Assembly: GCF_001592285.1 (NCBI RefSeq)
Contig: NZ_BCWQ01000007.1
Location: 167,781 to 231,780 of the forward strand
Origin: Hydrogenophaga pseudoflava NBRC 102511
GTDB taxonomy: Bacteria > Pseudomonadota > Gammaproteobacteria > Burkholderiales > Burkholderiaceae_C
DNA length: 64,000 bases
Reading direction: 5' to 3'
Shown here: piece by piece, positions 33,475 to 43,914 of the stretch
How the letters are laid out: every line of letters starts with the position of its first letter
How positions within the stretch are numbered: the first letter of the stretch is position 1
Notes under the pieces: model-generated
Database searches by the model: none
Seen by the model: only the letters and a program-made list of their open reading frames with translations
What the model was told of the DNA's origin: nothing
Program-made: the position numbers and the translations under genes

Positions 33475-34182
33475 ATGACCGACCTGTCCGCTTTTCCCGT
33501 CACCCGCAAGTGGCCCGCAGAGCACCCCGACCGCCTGCAGCTCTACAGCCTGCCCACGCCCAACGGCGTGAAGGTCTCGATCATGCTGGAGGAATGTGGC
33601 CTGCCCTACGAGGTGCACCGCGTGAGCTTCGACACCAACGACCAGTTCACACCCGAGTTCCTGTCGCTCAACCCGAACAACAAGATCCCGGCGATCCTGG
33701 ACCCGAACGGCCCCGGTGGCCAGCCGCTGGCGCTGTGGGAGTCGGGCGCGATCCTGGTCTACCTGGCCGAGAAGACAGGCAAGTTCCTGCCCGCCGACCC
33801 GGCGCGCCGCTACGAGACGCTGCAGTGGCTGATGTTCCAGATGGGCGGCGTCGGCCCGATGTTCGGCCAGGTGGGCTTCTTCACCGTCTTCGGTGGCAAG
33901 GACTACGAAGACAAGCGCCCGCGCGACCGCTACACCGGCGAATCGAAGCGCCTGCTGGGCGTGCTGAACCAGCGCCTGAAGGGCCGCAGCTGGATCATGG
34001 GCGACGAGTACACGGTTGCCGACATCGCCATCCTGCCCTGGGTGCGCAACCTGGTCGAGCGCTACAAGGCGGGCGACCTGGTGGGCTATGGCGAATTCAC
34101 CGAGGTGCAGCGCGTGCTGGCTGCCTTCGTGGCCCGTCCCGCGGTGGAAAAAGGCCTGGCCATCCCCGCCGCACCGAACTGA
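33475..34182 (+). CDS. glutathione S-transferase (YfcG/Ure2-like)
   Basis: 235 residues. N-terminal thioredoxin-like domain with LYSLPTPNGVKVSIMLEECGLPYEV and the glutathione site NPNNKIPAILDP...ALWESGAILVYLAEK (cis-Pro and ES motif). The helical C domain has WIMGDEYTVADIAILPWV. The TPN active loop is characteristic of YfcG/YghU-type enzymes, which show disulfide-bond reductase and peroxidase activity. AAAGGAG lies before the ATG. Divergent from the rhodanese operon. Confidence 0.92.
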   Translation: MTDLSAFPVTRKWPAEHPDRLQLYSLPTPNGVKVSIMLEECGLPYEVHRVSFDTNDQFTPEFLSLNPNNKIPAILDPNGPGGQPLALWESGAILVYLAEKTGKFLPADPARRYETLQWLMFQMGGVGPMFGQVGFFTVFGGKDYEDKRPRDRYTGESKRLLGVLNQRLKGRSWIMGDEYTVADIAILPWVRNLVERYKAGDLVGYGEFTEVQRVLAAFVARPAVEKGLAIPAAPN

Positions 34183-34190
34183 GCGCCCGC

Positions 34191-34217
34191 GTTGAGGCCG
34201 GCGGCGCCGGTTTCAAC
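34191..34217. terminator. bidirectional terminator between gst and trkH
   Basis: GTTGAGGCCGGC and GCCGGTTTCAAC form a 12-base stem (ten Watson-Crick pairs, two G-T) with loop GGC, overlapping the last codons of trkH and 9 bases after the gst stop. Convergent position supports a terminator; it has no long T tract. Confidence 0.5.
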
Positions 34218-35673
34218 GCCTCCAGAACGCGCCGGTGAAGAGCACGAGGAACGACAGCAGCTCCAGCCGCCCGAGCACCATCGCAAAGCTCAGCATGTTC
34301 AGCTGCAGGTCGCCCAGCACGCCGAAGTTGCTGGCCGGGCCGACCTGGCCCAGCCCCGGACCGATGTTGTTGACCGTGGCCACCACCGCGCTGAACGCGG
34401 TGACGATGTCCAGCCCGGTGAACAGCATCAGGAAAGTCAGACCCATGGTGGCGGCACCGTAGATCAGCATGTAGCCCAGCACGGACGTCATCACCGGCAG
34501 AGGCACCACCTGCCCGCCCAGCGTGACCGGGTTGACCACCCGCGGGTGGATGATGCGCACCAGCTCGCGCCGCGCCTGCTTGATCAGCAGGATCATGCGG
34601 ACCATCTTGATGCCGCCGCCGGTGGAGCCGGCGCACGAGACGAAGGTGCCCAGGAAGATCAGCAGCACCGGCGCGAACACCGGCCACTGGGAAAAGTCGG
34701 TGGTGGCGTAGCCGGTGGTGGTGGCCATCGACACCACGTGGAAGGCGCTGTCGCGCAGCGCGTCCTCGAAACGGGTGTGCACGCCGTGCACCATCAGCAG
34801 CAGCGCCACCAGCAGGATGGCCACCAGCAGCACCGCCACGTAGGTGCGGATCTCGCGGTCGTGCGTCAGCGGGGTCAGCCTGCGGGTGCGCAGCACCACG
34901 AAGTAGCGCACGAAGCTGATGCCCGAGATGACCATGAAGAAGGTCGCCACCAGCTCCACCCGCAGCGAGTCGAAGTGGCCCAGGCTCGCGTCGTAAGACG
35001 AAAACCCGCCCAGACCCATGGTGGTGCACATGTGCATGAAGGCGTCGGCCCAGCCCATGCCGGCCCAGCGGTAGGCCAGCAGGCATGCGCCCGAGAACAG
35101 GAAGTACACGCCCCAGAGGCCGCGCGCCGTTTCGGCGATGCGCGGGGTGAATTTGGTGTCCTTCATCGGACCGGGCGTCTCGGCCTTGTAGAGCTGCATG
35201 CCGCCCAGGCCCAGCATGGGCAGCACCGCCACCACCAGCAGCATGATGCCCAGGCCGCCGATGAGCTGCAGGAAGCAGCGCCAGACATTGACCGACACCG
35301 GCAGCGCGTCCAGCCCCGACAGCGCGGTGGCACCGGTGGCGGTCAGTGCGCTCATGGCTTCGAAGTAGGCCTTGCTCCAGCTGATGTCGGGCACGGTGAA
35401 CATCAGCGGCACCGCCGAGAAAGCGGGCAGCAGCAGCCAGACCATGTTGACGAGCAGAAAACCGTCGCGCGCCTGCAGTTCGCGCCGGTGGCTGCGCGTC
35501 AGGACCCAGAGCAGCCAGCCGCTGGCGGCGGCCAGCGCGAACGAACCCTCCCAGACGTAGCGGTACTGCTCGTGGTCCTCGCTCCAGGCCCAGGCCAGCG
35601 GCACCAGGAAGGCGAAGGCGAACGCCACCAGCACGCGCGAGAACACGTTGAGCGCGGGAAACAGCATGCGCAT
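34213..35673 (-). CDS. trkH: Trk potassium uptake channel subunit TrkH
   Basis: 486 residues, about ten or more membrane helices with four pore loops of the SKT superfamily. Filter-like segments: ALTATGATALSGLD, HMCTTMGLGGFSS, VSMATTTGYATTDFS and VVATVNNIGPGLGQVG, each with the selectivity glycine. Imports K+ with regulation by the peripheral TrkA. The start is 4 bases after the trkA stop, so the two genes form an operon. Confidence 0.95.
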   Translation of the reverse strand: MRMLFPALNVFSRVLVAFAFAFLVPLAWAWSEDHEQYRYVWEGSFALAAASGWLLWVLTRSHRRELQARDGFLLVNMVWLLLPAFSAVPLMFTVPDISWSKAYFEAMSALTATGATALSGLDALPVSVNVWRCFLQLIGGLGIMLLVVAVLPMLGLGGMQLYKAETPGPMKDTKFTPRIAETARGLWGVYFLFSGACLLAYRWAGMGWADAFMHMCTTMGLGGFSSYDASLGHFDSLRVELVATFFMVISGISFVRYFVVLRTRRLTPLTHDREIRTYVAVLLVAILLVALLLMVHGVHTRFEDALRDSAFHVVSMATTTGYATTDFSQWPVFAPVLLIFLGTFVSCAGSTGGGIKMVRMILLIKQARRELVRIIHPRVVNPVTLGGQVVPLPVMTSVLGYMLIYGAATMGLTFLMLFTGLDIVTAFSAVVATVNNIGPGLGQVGPASNFGVLGDLQLNMLSFAMVLGRLELLSFLVLFTGAFWRR

Positions 35674-35677
35674 GGAA

Positions 35678-37069
35678 TCAGCCGAAGAAGGTGGCGCCGA
35701 CCTGGAACAGCTTCTCCACCTCGCGCACCAGGCGCTTGTGGGGAATGAAGATGATCACGTGGTCGCCGTCCTCGATGACGGTGTCGTGGTGCGGCATCAG
35801 CACCTCGGAGTCGCGGCCATCGCCGCGCACGATGGCGCCGAAGCGGGCGCCCTGCGGCAACCGGATTTCGTCGATCCGGCGGCCCACCAGCTTCGAGGTC
35901 TTGATGTCGCCGCGCGCCACGCCTTCGAGCGCCTCGGCCGCACCGCGGCGCAGGCTGTGCACCGCCGCCACGTCGCCACGCCGCAGGTGCGCCAGCAGCT
36001 CGCCGATCACCGTCTGCGAGGGCGAGATCGCGATGTCGATGGTGCTGCCCTGCATCATGTCGGCGTAGGCACGGCGGTTGATCAGCGACAGCACGCGGTT
36101 GGCGCCCAGCCGCTTGGCCAGCATGGCCGACATGATGTTGTCCTCGTCGTCGCTGGTCAGGGCCAGGAACATGTCCATGTCGCCGACGTTTTCTTCCTCC
36201 AGCAGGTCCTCGTCGGCCGCATCCCCGTTGAGGACCAGCATGTTCGAAGGCAACTGGCTGGCCAGGTACTCGCAGCGCTTGCGGTCGCTCTCGATGAGCT
36301 TGACCTCGCACTGTCCGACCAGGCTGCGCGCCAGCCGCAGCCCCACCTTGCCGCCGCCGGCGATCATCACGCGCTGAACCGGCTTGTCGATGTTGTGGAT
36401 GGCGGCGAGCACCTGCCGGATCTTGCGCACGTCGGCCAGCACGAAGACCTCGTCGCCCGGCAGGATGCGGGTCGAGGGCGTGGCCTCCATCTCGGTGTCC
36501 AGGCGGTAGAGCGCGACGATGCGCATCTCCACATGAGGAATGCGATTGCGCATCTCGGCGATGGTGTGGCCCACCACCGCGCCACCGGCCGCCGCGCGCA
36601 CCACCACCAGGGCCGCGCGGTTCTGCGAGAACTTGACCACCTGCAGCGCCTCGGGGTAACTGATGAGCAGGTGGATGTAGCGCATGACCGATTCTTCGGG
36701 GCAGATCACGTTGTCCACCGCGAAACCGCCCTTGCCCAGCAGCTCGTCGCCCTCGATGAATTCGGGCGAACGCAGGCGGGCGATGGTGGTGGGCACGTTG
36801 AACACGTCGTGCGCCACCTTGCAGACCACGAGGTTGGACTCGTCGGCCGCGGCGCAGGCGATCACCATGTCGGCATCGCGCGCGCCGGCCTCGGCCAGCA
36901 CCGAAGGCTGGATGCCGTTGCCCACCACGCCGCGCAGGTCCAGCTTCTCTTCCAGCAGCCGCAACCGGGCGGGGTCCTGGTCGATGACGGTGATGTCGTT
37001 CTGTTCGGACACCAGGCTCTCGGCCACGCTCTCGCCAACCCGGCCGGCGCCCAAAATGATGATCTTCAT
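35678..37069 (-). CDS. trkA: Trk regulator TrkA (NAD-binding)
   Basis: 463 residues, two RCK_N/RCK_C repeats. First Rossmann motif KIIILGAGRVGESVAE at the N terminus with the second at about residue 235 (RVMIAGGGKVGLRLARSL). Binds NAD+/ATP and gates TrkH on the cytoplasmic face. Each TrkA_C unit is present (the second ends VIIFIPHKRLVREVEKLF). Length is standard. Co-transcribed with trkH. No clear promoter seen in the 39 bases before the preceding acyl-CoA dehydrogenase stop, so read-through may occur. Confidence 0.96.
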   Translation of the reverse strand: MKIIILGAGRVGESVAESLVSEQNDITVIDQDPARLRLLEEKLDLRGVVGNGIQPSVLAEAGARDADMVIACAAADESNLVVCKVAHDVFNVPTTIARLRSPEFIEGDELLGKGGFAVDNVICPEESVMRYIHLLISYPEALQVVKFSQNRAALVVVRAAAGGAVVGHTIAEMRNRIPHVEMRIVALYRLDTEMEATPSTRILPGDEVFVLADVRKIRQVLAAIHNIDKPVQRVMIAGGGKVGLRLARSLVGQCEVKLIESDRKRCEYLASQLPSNMLVLNGDAADEDLLEEENVGDMDMFLALTSDDEDNIMSAMLAKRLGANRVLSLINRRAYADMMQGSTIDIAISPSQTVIGELLAHLRRGDVAAVHSLRRGAAEALEGVARGDIKTSKLVGRRIDEIRLPQGARFGAIVRGDGRDSEVLMPHHDTVIEDGDHVIIFIPHKRLVREVEKLFQVGATFFG

Positions 37070-37108
37070 AGGGCTGGATCGTACCCCCGGGCCGGGGGTA
37101 GCCAGCGC

Positions 37109-38236
37109 TTACAGCGCTCGCTGAATGATGATCTTCTGCACGTCGCTTGTGCCTTCGTAGATCTGGCAGACGCGCACGTCGCGCCAGATGCGCTCGACCG
37201 GAAAGTCGTTCACGTAGCCGTAGCCGCCCAGGGTCTGGATCGCCGCGGAACACACCTGTTCGGCGGTCTCGCTGGCGAACAGCTTGGCCATGGCGGCTTC
37301 CTTCAGGCAGGGCCGGCCGGCGTCGCGCAGGGCGGCGGCGTGCCAGATCAGCTGGCGCGCGGCTTCGAGCTTCGTGGCGCACTCGGCGAGCCGGAAACCC
37401 ACAGCCTGGTGGTTGAAGATGGCCGTGCCGAAGCTCTGGCGCTCCTTGGCGTAGGCGATGGCCACGTCCAATGCGCTGCGCGCCATGCCCACGCTCTGTG
37501 CCGCGATGCCGATGCGCCCGCCTTCCAGGGCCGACAGGGCGATCTTGTAGCCCTCGCCTTCCTGGCCGATCAGGTTCTGTGCTGGGATGCGGCAGTTGTC
37601 GAAGTTGATCTGCGCGGTGTCGCTGCTGTGCTGGCCGACCTTGTCTTCCAGCCGCGCCACCACGTAGCCCGGGTTGTCGGTCGGCACCATGAAGGCGCTC
37701 ATGCCCTTCTTGCCCGCGCCCTTGTCGGTCACGGCGATGACCACCGCCGCCTGCCCGTTCTTGCCCGAGGTGATGAACTGCTTGACGCCGTTGATCACGT
37801 ACTCGTCGCCCTCGCGCACCGCCGTGGTCCGCAGGCCGGAGGCGTCCGACCCCACGTGAGGCTCGGTCAGGCAGAAGGCGCCGAGGATGTCGCCGCGCGC
37901 CGCGGGCACCAGCCACTGCTGCTGCTGCGCGGGCGTGCCGTACTTCATCAGGATGGCGTTGTAGGGGCAGTTGGTCACGCTGATGGCGGTGCTGGTGCCG
38001 CCGTCGCCGGCCGCGATCTCTTCCAGCACCAGCGCGAGTGTCAGGTAGTCCAGCCCCGCGCCGCCCAGTTCCTCGGGCACACAGATGCCGTAGGCGCCGA
38101 GTTCGGCCAGGCCCTGGTGCACGTCTTTCGGGAAGTGGTGTTCCTTGTCCCACCGCGCGGCGTTGGGCCACAGCTCTTCCTGCGCAAAGCTGCGCACGGC
38201 GTCGCGGATCATTTCCTGGTCTTGGGTCAGCAGCAT
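37109..38236 (-). CDS. acyl-CoA dehydrogenase (short/medium-chain type)
   Basis: 375 residues. FAD-dependent alpha,beta-dehydrogenation of an acyl-CoA. Signature FCLTEPHVGSDASGLRT in the middle domain and catalytic Glu in the C-terminal QIYEGTSDVQKIIIQRAL, the position of ordinary short/medium-chain enzymes (not the IVD position). Chain specificity unknown; butyryl- or methylbutyryl-CoA are typical. Upstream of trkA and downstream of the SDR and thiolase genes, suggesting a beta-oxidation-type unit. Confidence 0.93.
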   Translation of the reverse strand: MLLTQDQEMIRDAVRSFAQEELWPNAARWDKEHHFPKDVHQGLAELGAYGICVPEELGGAGLDYLTLALVLEEIAAGDGGTSTAISVTNCPYNAILMKYGTPAQQQQWLVPAARGDILGAFCLTEPHVGSDASGLRTTAVREGDEYVINGVKQFITSGKNGQAAVVIAVTDKGAGKKGMSAFMVPTDNPGYVVARLEDKVGQHSSDTAQINFDNCRIPAQNLIGQEGEGYKIALSALEGGRIGIAAQSVGMARSALDVAIAYAKERQSFGTAIFNHQAVGFRLAECATKLEAARQLIWHAAALRDAGRPCLKEAAMAKLFASETAEQVCSAAIQTLGGYGYVNDFPVERIWRDVRVCQIYEGTSDVQKIIIQRAL

Positions 38237-38261
38237 GTCTTGTCTCTTTGTGTGTGTCGGT

Positions 38262-38930
38262 TCACCACGAGCTGGCGCGGCGGCCGTCGTGATGGATGAG
38301 TTGTCCGTTGTCGTCCGGCGTCAGGCTGGCCAGCACGGTGCGCAGGCCGCGCACGCTGGCCTCGGCGCTCAGCGGCGCCGCACCGCCGCCCATGTCGGTC
38401 TGCACCCAGCCCGGGTCCAGTGCCACCAGGGTCGCCTTGGGGTAGTCGAAGCGCGCGCTGCTCACCGCCATGTTCAGCGCCGCCTTGCTCACGCGGTAGA
38501 GCCAGGCGCCGCTGCCGCTCACCGGACCGATCTGCGCCATGCGGCTGGACAGCGCGCCGAACACGCCGCCCGCCGCCTCCACCATGGGCATGACCTGCGG
38601 CAGCACCTGCATCAGGCCCAGCACATTGGTGTGCATGAGGTGGTCGAAGGCCTGCTGCGTGGGCGGCGAAGTGGCGTTGCCGCGGTCGATGACGCCGGCC
38701 ACGTACAGCGCCACGTCGATCTCCTCGCCATCGAGCTGCCACGACAGGCCGCTCACGCTGGTGGGGTCGGCCACGTCCACACGCAGCGGCTCGGCGCCCA
38801 GACCGCGCAGGCGCGCCAGGCCCTCATCGTCGCGCGCCGTGGCGATCACGCGGTCACCGGCCGCGCGGTACTGGCGCACGAATTCGAGGCCGATGCCTCG
38901 CGAGGCGCCGACGACGAGGATGGTGGCCAT
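38262..38930 (-). CDS. short-chain dehydrogenase/reductase
   Basis: 222 residues. Classical SDR: TILVVGASRGIGLEFV cofactor motif (G9-x3-G-x-G), ALYVAGV strand, catalytic Ser near 128-129, Tyr145 and Lys149 in YRVSKAAL. No chain substrate can be assigned. ATG overlaps the stop of the thiolase gene (TGATG), which argues for a functional link with thiolase, for example a hydroxyacyl or keto intermediate, though this is inference. Confidence 0.9.
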   Translation of the reverse strand: MATILVVGASRGIGLEFVRQYRAAGDRVIATARDDEGLARLRGLGAEPLRVDVADPTSVSGLSWQLDGEEIDVALYVAGVIDRGNATSPPTQQAFDHLMHTNVLGLMQVLPQVMPMVEAAGGVFGALSSRMAQIGPVSGSGAWLYRVSKAALNMAVSSARFDYPKATLVALDPGWVQTDMGGGAAPLSAEASVRGLRTVLASLTPDDNGQLIHHDGRRASSW

Positions 38931-40120
38931 CAGATCAGTTCAACGGCCATGGCGGTGGCTTCACCGCCGCCGATGCACAGCGTGGCGACGCCCTTCTTGC
39001 CGCCACGCGCCTGCAAGGCGTGCAGCAGCGTGACGAGAATGCGCGCGCCGGAAGCGCCGATGGGGTGACCCAGTGCGCAGGCGCCGCCGTTGACGTTCAC
39101 CTTCTCGTGCGGGATCGCCAGTTCGGTCATCAGCGCCATCGGCACGACGGCGAAGGCTTCGTTGATTTCCCACAGGTCCACGTCGCCCACGCTCCAGCCG
39201 GTCTTGGCCAGCAGCTTCTGCGTCGCGCCCACGGGTGCGGTGGCGAACCAGTTGGGTTCCTGTGCGTGGGTGGCGTGCGCCACGATGCGCGCCAGCGGCT
39301 TCAGCCCCTGGGCCTGGGCGGTGGACTGACGCATCAGCACCAGGGCCGCGGCGCCGTCGTTGATGGACGACGACGAGGCGGCGGTGATGGTGCCGTCCTT
39401 CTTGAACGCGGGCTTGAGCGAAGGAATCTTGTCGAGCTTGACCTTGCCCGGGCCTTCGTCGACCGACACCATCCGCTCGCCGCTGCGGTCCTTGACCGTC
39501 ACGGGGGCGATTTCCTTGGCGAAAGCGCTGCTCTCGGTGGCGGCCTTGGCGCGCGTCACCGAGGCGATGGCGAAGGCGTCCTGCTGCTCGCGCGTGAAGC
39601 TGTACTTGGCGGCACAGTCTTCGCCGAAGGTGCCCATGCTGCGACCGGGTTCGTAGGCGTCTTCCAGACCGTCGAGCATCATGTGGTCGTAGATCTTGTC
39701 GTGGCCCATGCGGTAGCCGCCGCGGCCCTTGAGCATCAGGTAGGGCGCGTTGGTCATGCTTTCCATGCCGCCCGCGACCATCACGGTGGCGCTGCCGGCC
39801 AGCAGCATGTCGTGCGCCAGCATGGTCGCCTTCATGCCCGAGCCGCACATCTTGGACAGCGTGACGGCGCCGGCCGACAGAGGCAGGCCGCCCTTGAGCG
39901 CGGCCTGCCGCGCGGGCGCCTGGCCCTGGCCGGCCATCAGGCAGTTGCCGAACAGCACCTCGTCGACCAGCTCGGCCTTCACACCGCTGCGTTCGACGGC
40001 GGCCTTGATGGCGACGCCGCCCAGGTCGTGGGCGGAGAGGCTGGCGAAGTCGCTCTGGAACGAGCCCATGGGGGTGCGGGCGGCGCCGACGATGACAACG
40101 GGATCGGTGGTGTGGCTCAT
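38930..40120 (-). CDS. acetyl-CoA C-acyltransferase (thiolase)
   Basis: 396 residues. Thiolase fold with nucleophile Cys92 in TLSKMCGSGMKA, His352 in GACALGHPIGASGARI and the second Cys382 in TLCIGGGEATA. Cleaves acetoacetyl-CoA or 3-ketoacyl-CoA, or condenses two acetyl-CoA. With HMG-CoA lyase in the region producing acetoacetate, acetoacetyl-CoA cleavage is plausible. First gene of the thiolase-SDR-dehydrogenase set; AAAGGAGATTCCC precedes the ATG. Confidence 0.94.
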   Translation of the reverse strand: MSHTTDPVVIVGAARTPMGSFQSDFASLSAHDLGGVAIKAAVERSGVKAELVDEVLFGNCLMAGQGQAPARQAALKGGLPLSAGAVTLSKMCGSGMKATMLAHDMLLAGSATVMVAGGMESMTNAPYLMLKGRGGYRMGHDKIYDHMMLDGLEDAYEPGRSMGTFGEDCAAKYSFTREQQDAFAIASVTRAKAATESSAFAKEIAPVTVKDRSGERMVSVDEGPGKVKLDKIPSLKPAFKKDGTITAASSSSINDGAAALVLMRQSTAQAQGLKPLARIVAHATHAQEPNWFATAPVGATQKLLAKTGWSVGDVDLWEINEAFAVVPMALMTELAIPHEKVNVNGGACALGHPIGASGARILVTLLHALQARGGKKGVATLCIGGGEATAMAVELI

Positions 40121-40139
40121 GGGAATCTCCTTTGAAAAG

Positions 40140-41975
40140 TCAGTCTAGAAGTTCTTTGTGCGCCTGCGCGCGAAAGCGCCGGGCACGTTCGTAGGGAAAC
40201 ACGTCGTACACATGTCCGGCGGCGATGCGTTCCTTGTGCGCCTGCCAGAAGGCGGCGTCCAGCAGGTCGGCGTGGTGCTTCATGAAGTCTTCGCGCACCA
40301 TCGGGTTGCCCAGCAGGAACGGTGCGAAGGTCTCGGGGAACACGTCGTGCGGTCCGACCGAATACCAGACCTCGCCGGACATCTCGTCCTCTTCGTTGCG
40401 CGGTGGCGGCACGCGGCGGAAATTGCAGTCGGTGATGTATTCGATCTCGTCGTAGTCGTAGAACACCACCTTGCCGTGGCGCGTGATGCCAAAGTTCTTC
40501 CACAGCATGTCGCCCGGGAAGATGTTGGCCGCCACCAAATCCTTGATGGCGTTGCCGTACTCGACCACGGCTTTGGTGATCTGTCCGCGCGCGCGCCGCA
40601 GCGATGTGTCGTCCACATCGGGCGTCTGCAGGGTGTCGAAGGCTTCCTGCAAATAGATGTTCAGCGGGATCATGCGCCGCTCGATGTAGCAGTGCTTGAG
40701 GATGACCTCGGTGGTGCCGTCGCCGTCGCGGTCGCTGATCTCCAGCTGGCTGGGCGCGAATTTCTGGATCTCGGCGATCAGCTCGTCGGTGAAGCGGGCA
40801 CGCGGAAACCCCACCTCGGAGAACTCCAGCGTGTCGGCCATGCGGCCCACGCGGTCGTGCTGTTTCACCAGCAGGTACTTGCCGCGGATCTGTTCGCGCG
40901 TGGTGTCCTTGGGCGCGGGGTAGAAGTCCTTGATGAGCTTGAACACGAAGGGGAAGCTCGGCAGGTCGAACACCAGCATGACCATGCCCTTGATGCCGGG
41001 CGCGATGCGGAACTTGTCGGTGCTGTGGCGCATGTGCGCCAGGAAGTCGCGGTAGAACAGGGTCTTGCCCTGCTTGGCCAGGCCGAGTGCGTTGTAGAAC
41101 TCGGCGCGCGGCTTGCGTGGCATCAGGCTGCGCAGGAACTGCACGTAGGCGCTGGGCACCTCCATGTCGACCATGAAGTAGGCCCGCGCGAAGCTGAACA
41201 GCATCAGCAGGTCGTCCTCGCCGAACAGCGCGGCGTCGATCACCAGGCGGCCGTTCTCGTTGTGCAGGATGGGCAGTGCGAACGGCACTTCCTGGAAGCC
41301 GTTGATGATCTTGCCGACCACGTAGGCGCCCTTGTTCCGGTAGAACAGCCCGGACAGCGCCTGGATCTGGAAGTTGGCGCGCAGCTTGTGGTGATCGAAG
41401 CGCTGGCGCATGGCTTCGAGCACCAGTCCGGCGTCGCGCCCCAGGTCGTCAAAGGGCACGCGCAGGTCGAAGTCCTCGACCATGCGGCGCACCTCGGCGC
41501 GCATGGTCTCGTGCGTCGGGTAGTAGCTGCGGTAGGTCGGCAGCGCCCTGGGTTCGTCGTTCTCGATGTACTCGGTGGACACCGCCGGCCGCACGAAGAT
41601 GAAGTCGTTCTGGAAGTAGGCCCGCTTGAGGATCTTGGTGGTGACCGAGTTGAAGAAGGTCTCTGCCAGCTCGGGCTGGTGGTGGTTCACCAGCAGCCCG
41701 ATGTAATGCAGCTTGACCTGCTCCCACACCGCCATGGGCTGCTGGTCGGCCTTGAACTCCTTGACCAGGCGCTGCAGACACTCGCGCACGCGCAGGTCGT
41801 AGAACTCGATGCGCTCGCGCTGGGCGCGTTGCTGGGCTGGCCAGTCGCGCGACTCGAAGCGGTGCTTGGCGCGGGCGGATTCGGCGCGGAACAGGCGGTA
41901 GTGGCGGTTGAACCCGTCCATCATCGCTTTCGCGATGTCATAGGCCACGGTCGAATCCAGCCGCTGGGGGAACAT
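40140..41975 (-). CDS. aceK: isocitrate dehydrogenase kinase/phosphatase
   Basis: 611 residues. Phosphorylates and dephosphorylates isocitrate dehydrogenase, setting flux between the TCA cycle and glyoxylate bypass. Regulatory N domain then kinase-like domain with the ATP-binding [28 protein letters not shown] and the catalytic region [32 protein letters not shown] (metal-binding Asp in DYDE). The ATG before [21 protein letters not shown] fits family starts; 14 bases after the carbonic anhydrase stop. No aceA/aceB nearby. Confidence 0.96.
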   Translation of the reverse strand: MFPQRLDSTVAYDIAKAMMDGFNRHYRLFRAESARAKHRFESRDWPAQQRAQRERIEFYDLRVRECLQRLVKEFKADQQPMAVWEQVKLHYIGLLVNHHQPELAETFFNSVTTKILKRAYFQNDFIFVRPAVSTEYIENDEPRALPTYRSYYPTHETMRAEVRRMVEDFDLRVPFDDLGRDAGLVLEAMRQRFDHHKLRANFQIQALSGLFYRNKGAYVVGKIINGFQEVPFALPILHNENGRLVIDAALFGEDDLLMLFSFARAYFMVDMEVPSAYVQFLRSLMPRKPRAEFYNALGLAKQGKTLFYRDFLAHMRHSTDKFRIAPGIKGMVMLVFDLPSFPFVFKLIKDFYPAPKDTTREQIRGKYLLVKQHDRVGRMADTLEFSEVGFPRARFTDELIAEIQKFAPSQLEISDRDGDGTTEVILKHCYIERRMIPLNIYLQEAFDTLQTPDVDDTSLRRARGQITKAVVEYGNAIKDLVAANIFPGDMLWKNFGITRHGKVVFYDYDEIEYITDCNFRRVPPPRNEEDEMSGEVWYSVGPHDVFPETFAPFLLGNPMVREDFMKHHADLLDAAFWQAHKERIAAGHVYDVFPYERARRFRAQAHKELLD

Positions 41976-41989
41976 GGCCTGCGGGTGCC

Positions 41990-42646
41990 TCAGGTCTCGG
42001 CGCGCGGGTATCGCTTGAGCGCCGAGCGGAAGATGGGCATGACCTCGTCGCGGTGGCTCATGCTCACGCCCAGGTCCTTGACCAGCCCGTCCTTGAGGCC
42101 ATAGCACCAGCCGTGCACCGACACGTTCTGGCCGCGCGCCCAGGCGTCCTGCAGCACGTTGGTCAGCGCCACGTTGCCGACCTGCTCGATCACGTTCATC
42201 TCGCACAGCACGTCTTCCTGCACCGCCATGGGCAGATGGTCCAGGCGCTTGCGGTGGCGCATCTTCACGTCGTGCACATGGCGCAGCCAGTTGTCGGCCA
42301 GGCCCACGCGTGCACCCTTGAGCGTGGCCAGCACGCCGCCGCAGCCGTAGTGGCCCACGACCAGGATGTGCTCGACCTTCAGGAACTCGACCGCGAACTG
42401 GATCACCGACAGCGCGTTCAGGTCCGAATGCACCACCACGTTGGCCACGTTGCGGTGCACGAAGACCTCGCCCGGCTCCAGACCCGTGATCTGGTTGGCC
42501 GGCACGCGGCTGTCGGAACAACCGATCCACAGGTACTTGGGGTTTTGCTGCTGCGCCAGCTTCTGGAAATAGCCGGGGCGCTCCAGTTCGGTCTGGGCAG
42601 CCCAGCGGCGGTTGTTCTCGATGAGGGTCTGGATGGATGTGCTCAT
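41990..42646 (-). CDS. can: beta-class carbonic anhydrase
   Basis: 218 residues, Can-type. Zinc ligands Cys43 and the Asp45-Arg47 pair in [12 protein letters not shown], then His99 and Cys102 in [11 protein letters not shown]. Supplies bicarbonate, for example to the biotin carboxylase encoded in this window. Length and motif order are standard. Upstream of aceK on the same strand. Confidence 0.96.
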   Translation of the reverse strand: MSTSIQTLIENNRRWAAQTELERPGYFQKLAQQQNPKYLWIGCSDSRVPANQITGLEPGEVFVHRNVANVVVHSDLNALSVIQFAVEFLKVEHILVVGHYGCGGVLATLKGARVGLADNWLRHVHDVKMRHRKRLDHLPMAVQEDVLCEMNVIEQVGNVALTNVLQDAWARGQNVSVHGWCYGLKDGLVKDLGVSMSHRDEVMPIFRSALKRYPRAET

Positions 42647-42697
42647 GCGGCGATGTTACCTAGGCGACACGCGCAGCGGCAAAGCGTGGGGCCACAT

Positions 42698-43879
42698 TCA
42701 CATGGTCTCGGCGAACAGCTCACGCCCGATCAGCATGCGGCGGATCTCCGACGTGCCGGCGCCGATCTCGTACAGCTTGGCGTCGCGCCACAGGCGACCC
42801 AGCGGGTACTCGTTGATGTAGCCGTTGCCGCCGTAGATCTGCACGCCCTCGCCGGCCATCCAGGTCGCCTTCTCGGCGGTCCAGAGGATGACCGAGGCGC
42901 AGTCCTTGCGCACCTGGCGCACGTGCTCGGTGCCCAGCAGGTCGAGGTTCTTGGCGACCGTGTAGGCGAAGCTGCGCGCAGCCTGCAGCACGGTGTACAT
43001 GTCGGCCACCTTGCCCTGGATCAGCTGGAACTCGCCGATGCTCTGGCCAAACTGCTTGCGGTCGTGGATGTAGGGGATCACGTTGTCCATGACCGCCTGC
43101 ATGATGCCCAGCGGCCCGCCGGTCAGCACGGCGCGCTCGTAGTCCAGGCCGCTCATCAGCACCTTGGCGCCCATGTTCAGGCCACCCAGGATGTTCTCGG
43201 CTGGCACCTCGACGTCCTGGAACACCAGCTCGCCGGTGTGGCTGCCGCGCATGCCCAGCTTGTCGAGCTTCTGCGCGATGGAAAAGCCCTTCATGCCCTT
43301 CTCGATCAGGAAGGCGGTCACACCGCGCGCGCCCATCTCGGGCTCGGTCTTGGCGTAGACCACCAGCGTGTCGGCGTCGGGGCCGTTGGTGATCCACATC
43401 TTGCTGCCGTTGAGCAGGTAGTAGCCGCCCTTGTCCTCGGCCTTGAGCTTCATGCTGATCACGTCCGAGCCGGCGCCCGGCTCGCTCATGGCCAGCGCAC
43501 CCACGTGTTCGCCGCTGATCAGCTTGGGCAGGTACTTGGCCTTCTGCGCGTCGCTGCCGTTGCGGTTGATCTGGTTCACGCACAGGTTGCTGTGCGCGCC
43601 GTAGGACAGGCCCACCGAGGCGCTGGCGCGGCTGATTTCTTCCATGGCCACCATGTGGGCCAGGTAGCCCATGTTGGCGCCACCGTACTGCTCGGGCACG
43701 GTGATGCCCAGCACGCCCAGCTCGCCCATCTTGCGCCAGCAGTCCATGGGGAACTGGTCGCTGCGGTCGATCTCGGCGGCACGCGGGGCAATCTCGGCCT
43801 GCGCGAAGTCGCGCACCGCGTCGCGCAGGGCGTCGATGTCTTCACCGAGCTGGAAGTTGAGGCCGGGCAGGTTGGTCAT
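42698..43879 (-). CDS. liuA: isovaleryl-CoA dehydrogenase
   Basis: 393 residues. Oxidises isovaleryl-CoA to 3-methylcrotonyl-CoA, step before the carboxylase. Acyl-CoA dehydrogenase domains with FAD-binding [15 protein letters not shown]. The catalytic Glu is at 248 in [13 protein letters not shown], the IVD-specific position (human Glu254); at the usual C-terminal position the sequence reads YEIGAGTSE. Follows the thioesterase gene by 35 bases and is transcribed from the palindrome-containing promoter upstream of it. Confidence 0.96.
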   Translation of the reverse strand: MTNLPGLNFQLGEDIDALRDAVRDFAQAEIAPRAAEIDRSDQFPMDCWRKMGELGVLGITVPEQYGGANMGYLAHMVAMEEISRASASVGLSYGAHSNLCVNQINRNGSDAQKAKYLPKLISGEHVGALAMSEPGAGSDVISMKLKAEDKGGYYLLNGSKMWITNGPDADTLVVYAKTEPEMGARGVTAFLIEKGMKGFSIAQKLDKLGMRGSHTGELVFQDVEVPAENILGGLNMGAKVLMSGLDYERAVLTGGPLGIMQAVMDNVIPYIHDRKQFGQSIGEFQLIQGKVADMYTVLQAARSFAYTVAKNLDLLGTEHVRQVRKDCASVILWTAEKATWMAGEGVQIYGGNGYINEYPLGRLWRDAKLYEIGAGTSEIRRMLIGRELFAETM

Positions 43880-43914
43880 GGGGGTCTCCGTGGGGCGTTG
43901 AATGCGTTGAGGGG

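Noticed and set aside
35499..38171. An 890-codon minus-strand frame spanning trkA and the acyl-CoA dehydrogenase
   Set aside because: It is out of phase with TrkA and the dehydrogenase, which have full family motifs; Arg/Gly/Ala-rich shadow.
42698..43879. Loss of the catalytic glutamate in this acyl-CoA dehydrogenase, since the usual C-terminal position is not Glu
   Set aside because: Glu248 in LDYER is the isovaleryl-CoA dehydrogenase-type catalytic base, so the enzyme is intact.
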